Source: Heterobasidion occidentale | Lineage: Eukaryota; Basidiomycota; Agaricomycetes; Russulales; Bondarzewiaceae | Reading direction: 5' to 3' | DNA: 64,000 nt | NCBI GenBank assembly: GCA_039111635.1 | Contig: JBCAQO010000003.1 | Location: forward strand, 2,728,001-2,792,000 | The notes under the pieces: generated by a model | The model's input: only the letters and a program-made list of their open reading frames with translations | What the model was told of the DNA's origin: nothing | Databases searched by the model: none | Part shown: one piece after another, positions 42,721 through 54,320 of the stretch | How the letters are laid out: every line of letters begins with the position of its first letter | How positions within the stretch are numbered: the stretch's first letter is position 1 | Program-made: the position numbers and the translations under genes

Positions 42721-44458
42721 ATGTCCCTCGCTCCTGCACACCTCCTCCTAGCTCACTCCCCCGCTATATTCTCAGCAATATCAGAATGACTTCCGCCACG
42801 ACCTCCTCTCACGCTTCCAACACCTTTTCCCCCAACCCCTTCATCTCCGCACCATCACCCCTCCCACTACCACCCCCACACTCGTTGACGACTCGGACTC
42901 GGACTTTGACAGCGAAGATGACATCCCCTCGGAAGGCGTCCATGTCGCCAACCCACTCACAGAATTCGTCATCCCCTGCTTCCCGGCTCAAATGCCAAAC
43001 CCCCACCTTGTTGTTCCCCAACTAGCATTTGCAGTGCATAACAAGAACCCCCACTTCCGCATCCACGCTCTACCCAGCCCACTTCACAACCTCCGCCTCT
43101 ATCAAGATCTGTCTACCAACAACAGCATCTATCACCTCACAATCGCCGAGGATGAGGCCCCCATCATTCTGAATCAACCAGGTTTAAAGGACCCCCGCGC
43201 CTTTCTTTTTTATTTATAGCAAGCAGTCCTGGCGCAGTGTTATCAAGTATTCTCGGGACCGCTCACCCAGAACCAGGCCATCCTCCTTGCCAACATCACC
43301 GTCACCTCGTACCGCATGAGAGGACTAATCAATCTCCCTGCCATCCGCAACAACATGATCAACTTCCGACTAGGAGGGATTTTCAGCAGCAGCTCCATCC
43401 TCCTCCAGCAGCACACCATACCAGTTTGTCTCAACACGCTGGCCCGGATCCAATACAAGGAAAACACGATCCGTTGGTTCCACTTCATAGGACTCAATAG
43501 GGCACGCTTGGAGATCGAGGAGTACGTTCCCAAAGGACTATTACCGATGCGCTCTTTCCCCCTTAACAGTCGCGGAGTTCACCCCATCGCAAGCTACTGG
43601 CCAGGCAGAAGTATCCCGGAAGATAATGTTAGGCCCTGGGTAATGACTAAACTAGACATTCAAGAACAAGGCTTCCACCCAATCGACGTCGAAGAACCCA
43701 TGGTTGTCGATCCCCCTGCCGTCACGGAACCCGAACTCCTGGCCGCCGAGCCTTTTACCTTTCAACCCACCGAAGAGGAAACCACTCAGTTCATGCGGCC
43801 CACCAGTCCCCCTTACGACCCCGAACAGGCCGTCCGGGATCGCTAGGTACTTCAGCCGCTACTGGTACCACCTCCATCACCCCCTGCTGTGTCCCCATCC
43901 CCTCCCCTACTCGGCGACGACCTCACCCACCTTATCGTTGTCGACGAAACCTCCCCCTAGTTGCCGGACATTCCTGTCGCAACTGAAGAAGGATGGCCCA
44001 CAGACGCAATGGACTCCGAAAATGTCTGGCCTAACCCGCCTACTCTCCCGCCTTCTCCATCTACCGACCCCATCACTCATACCTGCTGGGAATGCGGACG
44101 CGCCGGCCATCTCGTCGTGGGATGTCCAATTATGGGCATTAGACAGAGAACGGACATTACGGCGCGCGGCTTTCTTCAAGACTATGACAGGCATTGCATG
44201 CAGTCCTGTAGACTTTGTCTGCAGATGGATCGGACGGCTAAAAAATACGGATACCACAAGCAGGCATTGGACCACCTGATCGACACTGCCAACTGGACCG
44301 GGTATCCCGCTCGCAACATCCCCACCTTCGACAAGGCCCACACAAGGAAACCCCCCCTATCATTGGTGTGCCCGCCAAATGCCAAAGACTTGTATAGAGA
44401 GGGGGTATTGTTAGGACCGCGTCCTAACATATGCTTCGCACGTGAATGGATGGGCTAG
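42721..44458 (+). pseudogene. Family B accessory reading frame after pol, with CCHC knuckle
   Basis: The start ATGTCCCTCGC shifts phase at about 42,785. From there one phase stays open to 44,458, apart from TAG codons at 43,217, 43,844 and 43,958. The product has an acidic stretch DSDSDFDSEDDIPSEG, a folded-looking middle (AQCYQVFSGPLTQNQAILLA, HTIPVCLNTLARIQY, TIRWFHFIGLNRARLEIEEY), a Pro/Glu-rich linker and a zinc knuckle CWECGRAGHLVVGC fitting C-x2-C-x4-H-x4-C. It ends with DYDRHCMQSCRLCLQM, further Cys/His pairs. The frame runs through the polypurine tract into the LTR. I do not know the family. A second nucleic-acid-binding Gag-like protein is one reading. Confidence 0.65.
44396..44408 (+). 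other. Family B polypurine tract
   Basis: AGAGAGGGGGTAT directly precedes the TG of the 3' LTR. Confidence 0.75.
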
Positions 44459-45252
44459 TCAAGTGCTTCGGACGTGCTACAGACTTAGACTGCTCCCATG
44501 ACTCATTACTATTTACATGCTTGCTGCATGAACATTTACTTATGGTTCCTGGTTCTTGATGTGGATTGACTTTAGTTCCTGGCCCTGTTCCTGGTTCCTG
44601 ATCGATCACAATGTGCCTCGGTATTTGATATGGATGTGGACAGACATTAGTGTTCTAGTACTATACTTAGATCGATGACGCATCTTAGCTTACAGATCTC
44701 GATTGTTGACTTCGGTACCTAAGAAGCACACAGACCAGATTGCAATCCTGCCCTAGATACTTCTTTGTATATTTAGCCAAGATGAGCTTCTAAGAAGCTC
44801 AGCTCGTTCACCTGTAATATATTCGATCTCTGCACTGCACCTGGTGTCTGGCTACCTTCCTAGCCCACACTTCGTGATCTCTGTCAGATCTGAAACTCCT
44901 TTACACGGTCTGACGAAGCACTGGCCTTGTCTCCCTTCTCTTCTTACACCCTCTTCACGCATTACTACACCGGACTTGCCGCCTTCCGCGTTCTCAGTTG
45001 GACACCTCCTTGGGTCATCTGTTGGACAGGAGAAGATCAGCCCATTCCTCCTCATCATCGAGAAGACCTCGAGGATCATCTCCTTAACCTCTTCGAGGAC
45101 AAGGCAGAGAACGACTCCGAGTTCCTTGAAAGAGCCCAAAGATGATTGGTCGTCTTCATTCATTGGAGCCTCTGACTCTACAACACTGTGGACGTATTAG
45201 CCTAGGGATCCCCTTCGTGCATCGGCGTACGTGATAGGTCTCCAACCTAACA
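44409..45252 (+). mobile_element. Family B chromovirus 3' LTR
   Basis: It starts TGTTAGGAC and ends CAACCTAACA, 844 bases. The first 140 bases match 38,620-38,759. Its first 21 bases are an inverted repeat: TGTTAGGAC, three bases, GTCCTAACA. The bases after the LTR (CCAAA) do not match those before the 5' LTR (AAACT), so no target duplication is visible. Confidence 0.88.
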
Positions 45253-45279
45253 CCAAATCTTTAAATCTACAAAGCTTAA

Positions 45280-47140
45280 TGTAAAAGGGTCGTCTATGCT
45301 TTTCTCTCAAAATGTGGCCATTGATTTGCTGAAATTGCTCTCAAGGGCTCTACAAATGCTTATCTTAAGGCTCCACTTCTACTATTATTTTGCAGTCTGC
45401 TAGCACCGCTTTCACTCTCTTCTTCTTATTTTGGAGTGCAGAAGGGAATGGCCAAGGAGTGTCCTGTTTTACAGCTTAAATCTGATATTTAGCCTGACCC
45501 TGTGTGTTAGCCTTGTCTTTTTGCTAACTCTACACTCAAAAGTGATGTGTTTGAGGCCTTTAAGCGCTATAAGGCCTATGTAAAAAATCTCACTGGAGAG
45601 CAGATTCTAGCCTTGCAGGATGATAAAGGTAGAGAGTTCCTATCCACTGCCTGAGACTTGTTTTGTGCAGAGCATGAGATCTCTTAGAGGCACACAGCAC
45701 ACAATTAGCATAGAAGAATGGCATAGCAGAGCATCCTAATTAGACTATCATGGAGGCCCTCACTGCTATGCTCTCAGAGTTGTATTTGCCACTTGTTTTC
45801 TAGGGTGAGGCTCTGGCCACTTATGTGCATGTTTGGAATTGACTTTGGACATCTACTTTAAAGGGAAAAACACTGTTTGAGATGATTTATAGAAGAAACT
45901 GAATGTTTTGCACTTGCAAGTCTGAGGCTATCTTGCTTATGTGCATATGCAGAGGCAGAGATGTATTTTTATTTGCTAAGGCTTAGAAGTTGTATAACCT
46001 TGTGTCTTGCAAAGTCCTTATTTTGGAGAGGGTTTGCTGAGTAAATTGTCCCTAAGACTCACAATTTTACGGCTGTTACCTGCCACTCCTAAACCTAGTC
46101 TATCTGTTGTTGATGCTCTATGTATACTAATTGTGCCCATAGTGAGTAGTGGAAGGCCCAAAAGCCAGCAAAAGATGCTCACTCAGATGCTGCTAAGAAT
46201 GCCCTTAATATTAGTGAAGATAGCTCTAGAAATGCAAAGATAGACCCTATTATTGAAGAAGGTTTTCTGGCTGAAGTCAAGCGTGCTTTGTTTACCTCTA
46301 GTGCTGAAAAGGCAGAGCCACCAATGTATTGTCAGGCTGTGAAGTGTTGTAATGCAGAGCAGTGGCTAAAGGCTACAGAGGAAAAGATGGAGACTTATGC
46401 TCGTAATGGCACCTAGGACATTGTTCTACTACCTAAGAGTTGCAAGGCAATTGATTATTATTGTGTTTTCAAGGCAAAGCATAATATGGATGGCTCTGTC
46501 AAATGCTATAAGGCTTGTCTTGTCACCAAGAGCTTCAGTTAGCATACTGAATTCAATTATTTGCCCCCATAGCCAATTTGCAGCAATCTGTGCCATTCCA
46601 GTGCTCTCTGTCTTGGAAGACTTTTATTTGTACTCTATGGACATCACTTATGTATTCATTAATGGCAATCTAGATACTGTGGTTTATATAGAGCAGCCTA
46701 AGAAATTTGAGCAGGAGGTCCTAAGATAGTCTGACACTTAATGAAAGCCTTCTATAGGCTTAAGTAAGCAAGTTGGCTGTGATACAAGAAGCTGAAGGCA
46801 GCTCTGGAGCACATGAGATTTAAGGCAATCTACTCTTACAACAGCATCTATGTTTATGCCCAGGATGATGTTAAGGTTATTCTCCTAGTCTTTATGGATG
46901 ACTGCACTTTTGTGTTGAAATCTTTGCAGCTGTTAGATATTTAGTTATTGAGCTTTCTAGGTTGTTCAGGTTATACAATTTAAGACCCACCATAGCTCTT
47001 CTTGGTATGGAGATCGTTGGGGATTGTCTCAATTGTCACCTAATGCTCTTCCAGTGCTAGTACATCCTAGATATGATGAACAAGCTGATTTAACTCTGTG
47101 AAGACTTCCATGGTCCCTAGCACAAATCTCTCTATTTTTA
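45280..47140 (+). pseudogene. Old copia pol copy, plus strand
   Basis: Colinear with the young copia pol. The pre-integrase region corresponds to 16,760-17,010 on the minus strand. The integrase gives FKRYKAYVKNLTGEQILALQ followed by DDK. The RT has CYKACLVTKSF-type residues, a TVVYIEQPKKFEQ segment and VILLVFMDDCTF. RNase H is missing: about 14 codons after the position where VKTPMVPGTN should be, the sequence meets the LTR. Stops are dense and CpGs nearly absent, so this is one of the oldest copies of the family. Confidence 0.8.
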
Positions 47141-47154
47141 TAGACTCTATGCAT

Positions 47155-47496
47155 TGTTTATGGCCATTCTGTTTTATTTGTCATGCTTGCCACCTTATGG
47201 GCTCATTAATTACTCACCTCTATAGCTAGGAGCAGCCCTATAGCTACTCCTAAAGCGGGTCCATTGCTTTATTTCTCATTCTGGACTGTCTCACTTTGTT
47301 TTTACCTTGTCTCACTTTGTTTTAGTTGGTTTCACCAGGTTCACTGGGTTAGGGTGGTCCTATATAATATCATTGACCTTTGGACCGACCTCCAGGTGGA
47401 GCTTTTGACTGCTCTCCAAGATGGACTACCTGTAATAACTTGTTGATGTCATACCTTCCTTTTTTGCTTCTTATTATTCTATGTAGCATAAATATC
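47155..47496 (+). mobile_element. Decayed copia LTR fragment
   Basis: TGTTTATGGCCATTCTGTTTT onward matches the copia LTR through GGACTGTCTCACTTTG and GGTGGAGCTTTTGAC, and stops at AAATATCT, about 340 bases. The last third of the LTR is missing. Confidence 0.8.
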
Positions 47497-48124
47497 TATT
47501 AAGGAGGTAGGCAGCTACTGATAGTGGATATTTTAGCCCACCCTAGACAAAGAAGCATAGTAGGTGGATAAAATGTGAGATTAACAAAGGAGAGACACTA
47601 ATCATGATGATAGGCAATAAGGCTTTGGGTCCATTCAATCTGATTCATCTTTAAGAGACAGAGTGTCTGAAAGAGTGCAACACTGGGATTTAACTGAGGC
47701 ATGAAGTTAGAAGCTACCTTGCTATAGCTTTACAAGAAAATAATGATAATGCAGAGGCCATATAGACCATACAACTTTTAAACATTTGGGCTAGAGCAAG
47801 AAAAAGAAAATATCTTGGCTGTTGTAGGAGAATGCAAATAGCAAGTGGTTCTCAGTGCTGCTTTTAAAGCAGGGCCCTTAAAGACACCACATGGAAACAA
47901 TAGCAAGGGAAAGAAGACATGCTCTTAAAATGGTGAAAGACTTAGGCTTAGTGTCTCCTTTAAATTATTATATTCAGCCATAGTATATCCACAATTGCTA
48001 TATCATATAAGTAGCTTTGTTTAATCATGCCATTCTTGTAACACATAGATAGTCATTTTCATGATCAAAGTGCTCCTTATATTATTTCAACAATGCTAAT
48101 ATGCTGTAGATAAGCTCATTGTGC
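47497..48124. other. No recognisable gene
   Basis: No frame, motif or repeat partner that I can support. Confidence 0.5.
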
Positions 48125-48525
48125 TAAATCCTGATACGCAGCTAATATAACAAGCCTGTCTGCAGCTAAACAGGCTCATCATGTCAGACACGTATTGGCA
48201 TGGCTGTGTACTGATACATAGCTGACATGACAAGCCTAACTGTGGCTAACAGGCTCGTTATGTCAGATGCCTATTGGCAAGACTGAGTCCTGATATGCAG
48301 CTAGACAGGCTTGTTATGCCAGGTGTATATTGGCCATAGACAGGCTTATCATGTCAGCCATGTATCAGGACTCAATTATGCCTATACATACCTGACATGA
48401 CAAGCCTGTCCAGCTACAGCTAGGCTTGCCATATCAGCTATATATTAGGACTCAGCTATGCTAATACATGGCTCAGATTCCTGTTTTCAGCTGGATTGCC
48501 CAGTCATATCAGCCATGTCTTGGCT
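48125..48525. repeat. 80-bp hairpin satellite, array 3 (about 5 units)
   Basis: The best preserved array. Arms such as GACAGGCTTATCATGTCAG and CTGACATGACAAGCCTGTC are complementary at 18 of 19 positions. Between arm pairs lies CATGTATCAGGACTCA-type sequence. Unit order is otherwise the same as in arrays 1 and 2. Confidence 0.75.
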
Positions 48526-48639
48526 CTCAGCCTCAAACACACCTCAAAATCATGCATAAATTTGCATGGTTGAGACTGTCATTTTTAGCTATTTTTGTGT
48601 TTTAGTTATTTTTTTATTAAGCTACTATAGCCTATAAGT

Positions 48640-48700
48640 AGCTCATGAGCCACTCAGGCTTGAGGTGGCTTAAAACACCACCCCAACACTCTTGTTTTTT
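48640..48700 (+). repeat. Short dispersed repeat (also at 17,427-17,540)
   Basis: GAGCCACTCAGGCTTGAGG and GGCTTAAAACACCA match two blocks at 17,427-17,540, including the following CACTCTTG. Confidence 0.55.
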
Positions 48701-48757
48701 TGTTTTCTTTTGTCTTCGTTCTCTGACTCCACTGATAATAGCCTGCCTTGGCAATCA

Positions 48758-48886
48758 ATGGCCGCTGCTCTTGTTGGTGATGACCCAGACAGATTTCTTG
48801 AGCACTTTGCTATTAATGCTCAGGTGCTCATGGAGGAGGTGGCATTGATTGCTTCAGCTAATGCTGGCTTCTGCTCTGTGGACTAG
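48758..48886 (+). pseudogene. Second copia lineage: gag N-terminal remnant
   Basis: MAAALVGDDPDRFLEHFAIN and AQVLMEEVALIASANA is open for 42 codons ahead of the recognisable integrase of this element. Position and length suggest a gag start. No knuckle remains. The sequence between here and 49,180 contains a degraded protease-like stretch full of stops. Confidence 0.35.
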
Positions 48887-49180
48887 GTTCTCTACTCTGC
48901 TGGACCTACACTCTGAGGCCTCGAGCACCGGCTCCCCCTTTCCACTACAATATGGGATCAAGTGTGCATTGTTCCTTAGTCTGTGATGACTTTGCAGACC
49001 TCAAGGACATCACACCTTGCCCTATCCATGGTGTCAATGGCTCGGCTATCTATGCCACCAGAATTGGAATGGTGTGCCTGCGCTTGGCTTAGGAGCCACA
49101 ACCTTGACCTTTGCAATGTTTTATTGATTCCTCAGGCATCTATCTGACTCATCTTTGTTGGCCGCCTTGATGCAGCGGGA

Positions 49181-50409
49181 TTGTTGATCTCAATTGTATT
49201 TGGGATTCTCACCATCCATCAGCCGTCTCTCTCATCACTTGTCATTGCCACTGCCCACCATCTCCCCAACCTCCTCTATCAGCTCTCTGGCTCTCCTATT
49301 GCCAATGCCTCATTGTCAATTGCCTGTGTTGCCTGTGCCACCCCTACCTTGCAAACATGGCACCACTGCCTCGGGCACCTCAATCTCAACTCTGTCCTCA
49401 AGATGGCTCGCTCCAGTCTTGCCATAGATATGCCTGTTCATGTCTCATCTCTCCTGCCTATATGTGACCACTGCATACATGCCAAACAGTTAGTGGCTCC
49501 TGTTCCCAAACTCTGTGAAGGCACACGTACAACACACCTACTCGAGCTAATTTTTGTCAACATCATTGGGCTGGAGGCGGTAGAGTGTCTTGGTCATAAG
49601 TGTTTCAGCCTGAATATCATCTGTGACTTTGCTCATATAACTTATTGCTACCCCATCTGTCGCAAATCAGATGCAGTGCTCATTTTTCAATACTGGATTG
49701 CTGTTGCTAAGGCTGTGACGGGGTGTAAGCTTGGCAAGGTCCATGCCAACAACAGGGAACTCCTCTCCTCCAAGGCATTTGTCAATTGGCTCAGTCTTTG
49801 CAATATCAACACAAGATGTCTGTGCCTCACACTTTGGCGCATATTGGCAAAATTGAGTGTGCACATTACACTCTCATGGATTGTATCTGTGCTATGTGCT
49901 TCGATGCTGCCTTGCCACACTTCTTATAGCCCAAGTTGCTCCTAACTGCCATCTTCATCAAAAACTGTACCCCCACTTGTGCCCTGCATGGCAAAACCCC
50001 CTATGAACTCTAGTATGGCTGTACTCCAGATGTCTCTTTCCTATGGGAAATTAGATCCTATGTGTTTATGCTCATCCAAAATGCGCATAACCCTGAACTC
50101 TTCAACTGGTCTCTTAAATGTGTTCTTGTGGGCTACTCACAATTCTCTAAGGCCTACAGGTGTTTCTATCATGAGTCACACTACATCATCACATCACACA
50201 ATATTGTGTTTATTGAATCACAAAACTCCTCTCCCCGCCCCTACCAACCTAGTGTTGTCCTCAATTTTGAGCCCTCTCCCCTGTCTACCAATTCCCTCCC
50301 CTTGTTCCTTTTCCCTCTTTTTCTCTTCTGCCCTATTCATGACATCTCCCCCATCTACCAGCCCTATCTCTGCCGCCCCCTATCCCCCTCCTTCTCTAGC
50401 TATTCCTAA
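49181..50409 (+). pseudogene. Second copia lineage: integrase
   Basis: The pre-integrase zinc region is TWHHCLGHLNLNSVLKMARS followed by PICDHCIHAKQ (H-x-H and C-x2-C type). The core begins LLELIFVNIIGLEAVE, where the first catalytic Asp reads Asn. Later come AVAKAVTGCKLGKVHANN and the connection CVLVGYSQFSKAYRCFYHES that ends copia integrases. Frames change between 49,945 and 50,062. It shares no close DNA similarity with the other copia family of the window. Confidence 0.8.
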
Positions 50410-50615
50410 CTCCACGCCTCTTGCTCTATCCCTGCTTATTACTCCACCTATCCCGTCTTGCCATTCCTCTTATGCCCACCACATCTCAGAGGATATGGCA
50501 CGCTCCCTAGACCTTCCTGTGACTACTAGGCTTGATTATGCTGTTGCTGATGCCCGTGCCGCTACTTAGTGCCATTGTCTGCCTTCTGTGACCCCCCTCT
50601 CTCCTATCTCTAAAG

Positions 50616-52292
50616 ATGCTGCACCATTCTATATCCTCCCTAGCTTGCCACCCTATGCTGCTACTGCACTTGCCAACATCCAGTCTAACCCTCATACCTG
50701 GAAGGAAGCTTAGTCCTCACCTCATGCTACCAATTGGACTGCTGCCTATGAAGACAAGCTCCACTCTATCTGCTAACATGGTATGTACACCCTGTGTCCT
50801 CGCACTGCCATCCCTTCTGGCCGCCATGTTATTTGCTGCTGTCTCCTCTTCACTATCAAATATGATGTTCTTGGCAACCCTGTTTGGTACAAAGTTTGCC
50901 TTGTTATATGTAGCTTCACACAAGTGGGGAGCCTTGATTACATGAAAATGTACTCCCTGGTTGCCCACCTCAAATCCCAGCACCTGGCCTTGTACATTGC
51001 AGCCTTCCTTGACTGGGAGATGAAACAGTTGGACATCAAGACTGCCTTCCTCCATGGCAAACTTGAGAAGGAGATCTGGATGGAACAACCTAAGGGCTTT
51101 GAGGAACCTGGCAAGCTCAACTGGGTCTGGCATCTACACAAAGGCATCTATTGACTCAAACAGGGAAGGGCATATTTGGAATCGCAAGTTCAACACCAAA
51201 ATGGTTGGCTTTGGCTTTACGTGCTTAAGCACCAAATGGTCTATCTACTATTGTGATGTGTCCTCTAGCCACAGTATGGTCATTGTCTATGTTGATGATA
51301 TGAACATCGCTGCCAATTCCACCACCAAAATACAGCATGTCAAGTCCCAACTCAGGACTGCTTTCAACATTGTAGAGCTTAGTCCCGTCAAGTGGCTGGT
51401 TAAACTCTGCATCTGTCACAAATATCCCCTTTGTCATATCTACATCTCGCAATATCGGCTGATTGGTGATGTTATTGACTAGTTTGGACTCACTGACGCA
51501 CACTTTGTGGCAACTCCCCTCAACTACAACATATGCCTATCTCATAACAACTGCCCAACACCAGACGACTTAGACCATTATGCATTCATGGCCACGGTTT
51601 TCTTCCAGCATCACATTAGGTCTCTTATATACCTTGCATTAGGCACCAGGCCCAATATTGCCTTTGCTATCAACTTTCTAAGTCAATTTAACACTAACCC
51701 TGGTTGTAACCACTGGATTACCACCAAACATGTTGTCCGCTAGTTAAAGGGTATTCACAAATGGGAGCTCTGTCTTAGGGGGCAGGCACCTATCTCCACT
51801 CTTGGCTTTTGTGACACTAGCTTTGATGGCTCTGCAGGACCCCTCAGATTGTGTTGTTCTATTTAGGGCTTTGGCTTCTTGCTTGGGCATAGTTCTGGCC
51901 TCATCTCCTAGAGTTCTAAATGACAGGATGCCACAACCAGTTCAACCTCAACTGCTAAGTACCTTGCATATGCTCACACAAGCAAAGAGGCTCTCTAGTT
52001 GCAGAATGTCCTCATACAGCTTGGCTTCACACAACCTACCATCACTCTCATTGCATGCAACAACCAGTCTGCAATCACACTCACGTGTAACCAGGCCTTC
52101 CATAGTCATAATAAGCATATCAATATCAAACACCATTTTGTCGACCAGGGCAAACTCTTATTTACTTATATTCCCACTGCCAAGAACCCTGCCAACATCT
52201 TCACAAAGCCACTTGCAAAACCCACGCATACCCGCTTCCATACCTTGCTTAGCCTATACCTACCTCCCTCTCCCAACAAACCCACTCTGTGA
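50616..52292 (+). pseudogene. Second copia lineage: reverse transcriptase and RNase H
   Basis: RT pieces are WEMKQLDIKTAFLHGKLEKE, IWMEQPKGFEEPGKLNWVW and the catalytic MVIVYVDDMNIAANS (about 51,278-51,322). The RT-RNase H connection SLIYLALGTRPNIAFAINFL follows. RNase H keeps AKYLAYAHTSKEAL and LIACNNQSAITLTC, where the usual Asp of VDNQ reads Asn, and HINIKHHFVDQGKLLFTYIP. At least six stops or shifts lie between. It ends 70 bases before the LTR. Confidence 0.82.
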
Positions 52293-52361
52293 CTTACAAT
52301 AAGGAGGGAATTGACCTCTGTAGGCCTTGATGAGGAGTATACTTGTATTGAGGAGGAGTAT

Positions 52362-52513
52362 TGAAGTGCAACACACATTGCAGTCGCATATGATGTAGTG
52401 GCATCAATCTCTATATAGTCAGGCGCTCACTCTAAGTTCAACTTACTGACTTTTCTCTCTCTTGTTGCTATCACTCATATACTTGTATCCACCTCTATAT
52501 ACAGATTCCAACA
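52362..52513 (+). mobile_element. Second copia lineage: short 3' LTR
   Basis: TGAAGTGCAACACAC to CAGATTCCAACA, 152 bases, preceded by the purine run GAGGAGGAGTAT. It contains TCTATATAG and TCTATATACAG. No matching 5' LTR is found upstream, so the ends are inferred from the tract and TG...CA. Confidence 0.5.
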
Positions 52514-52587
52514 GACCACAATCTGTGTTGTAACGCTATTATCACATTTCAGTTGCTTTTATGTCACTCCTCTCCTATTTTCTCCTA

Positions 52588-52614
52588 TTTCTTACCAACA
52601 GTGTTGGTAAGAAA
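52588..52614. repeat. Perfect 13-bp palindrome
   Basis: TTTCTTACCAACA, one base, TGTTGGTAAGAAA. The halves look like an LTR end (CAACA) and an LTR start (TGTTG) facing each other. Confidence 0.8.
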
Positions 52615-52869
52615 TGTCAGGTCCCATAAGTAATTCACGAGACTTTCCAATATTTATTAATAACAAACTTGTTTCTAAGCATTTATTTACATGTGTTAAT
52701 AACAAATTAATAACATTTGGGAGAAATTGATTAATAACATGTAAAAAAGCGATTTAATTACATGTAAGAAACAAAAGGAATGTAAATAATATGAATCACC
52801 AATCTCAGTCAATTTGTGAGGCAGGAATGTTATGAGGAATTATGAGGGGGGGAGGGAAAGTAGCTAAAG

Positions 52870-53095
52870 ATATGTCACAGCACCCAACATTTGTCACAGT
52901 CTATAATAGTAGTTTGTTATAGTGTCCAATACTTGTCATAGGGTTTGACAATACATTGTTGCAGCGTCCAACACTTGTTGCATGCTGCAACAATGCATTG
53001 TCATATTGTCTGATACTTGTCACAGGCTGCAACAGTGCATTGTCGCAGTGCCCAACATTTGTCATAGGCCACAACAGTAGTTTGTCACAGTGTTC
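52870..53095. repeat. 42-bp minisatellite, block 1 (about 5 units)
   Basis: Units follow GTGCATTGTC(G/A)CA(G)TG(T)CCAAC, then A(C/T)TTGTCACAGGC and TGCAACA, with a 42-base period and single-base differences. Confidence 0.75.
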
Positions 53096-54189
53096 ATAAG
53101 CATGCACCCGCTCTGCAGTCCAAATGAGGTATTCGGTGAGCTTTGGGATAAAAGCTGAACAACTCTGGACCAGTACCAAAGATGCTAGCCTAGGCCAAAG
53201 ATGACCAGCCTCTACCCAAACAACAATGAACACTAAAGAATATTCAGTAGTAGCTTGGTCAGTTTGCACACAGCTCACATACTCACCATCACCACACAGG
53301 AGTCATCACAAGAGCTTTACAATATCCTATCACAGTGTTGGGACCAGACAGGCCAATTGGCCAATATTATCTATATCTAGTTAGTTTTTATCTCTTATCT
53401 TTACAATCTTCACATATTTGGTTGAACACAATCTTGCACCATCGCTCAGCCACCCAAAGTGCATATTTACTCTTCTTTTCATTTCATTAGCCTTGAAGCA
53501 CACATTTTTGTTACTTATACTCAGATGCTGGCCACCGATCGTTCAGGATTTTGTCAGCTTTGATAGACCTTTATCTTATCACCTTCAGAACCTGTATAAA
53601 CATTCCTCCTATCTTCTTATCTTTGATACTTGCTAGGTCTTGGCACTTGTTTGGCACTTACTCTTATTTCTTGTTCAATATTTTACTTAGAGTCTCCTGT
53701 TACTATAAAAACCTATACACAACTCTGGAATACAGCAGCTTTTGCACCCACAGTTCAAAGCTCATTTTCACTTATCTCAACTATCAAAATCACCTTCACC
53801 AACTTCCAACCTTGTCTCTATCACTATTTGGGCTTTGTTCATGTTTGTACATTGTTCACTCGGTTGTCTCTCTCATTCTCTATTACAGTATCATCAGAGC
53901 TCCATGTAGCTCTTGAAGTGCACAGTTTGTTAGTTGTGACACTGTCCCCTCATTGTCAATTGGCCACACAAAGTTACTGGCCAAATGTTTGGTCAATCTT
54001 TGGTATAGTCCCAAACCGTTCAGGTGCTTTAATTCTACTATCTCTACCTGCTCTCAGTACACCTTAATCTTCTAAAGTCTGTACTAACAATTCCTTGTGT
54101 ATCAGATACTAGCTACTAGCTCCTGCCTACCTTCCCTTAGAGATGGTTTTGGTATTATGCACAGTACCTAAAGGTGCCTCCAGCATATC
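53096..54189. other. No recognisable gene
   Basis: Frames of 121 and 145 codons overlap on the plus strand at 53,551-54,067. They are Ser/Leu/Tyr-rich, without a domain, and I do not support either as a gene. Confidence 0.4.
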
Positions 54190-54320
54190 AGTGTCTGACA
54201 CTTGTTGTAGGCTGTGACAGTGCATTGTTATAGCATCTAACACTTGTCACAGGCTGCAACAGTAGTTTGTCACATTGTCCAACACTTGTCGCAAGGTACG
54301 ACAGTGCATTGTCATAGTAG
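54190..54320. repeat. 42-bp minisatellite, block 2 (about 3 units)
   Basis: Same unit as 52,870-53,095: ACACTTGTCACAGGCTGCAA and CAGTGCATTGTCATAG. The two blocks are about 1.1 kb apart. Confidence 0.75.

Noticed and set aside
53551..54067. 121- and 145-codon plus frames
   Set aside because: Overlapping phases, low complexity, no domain.
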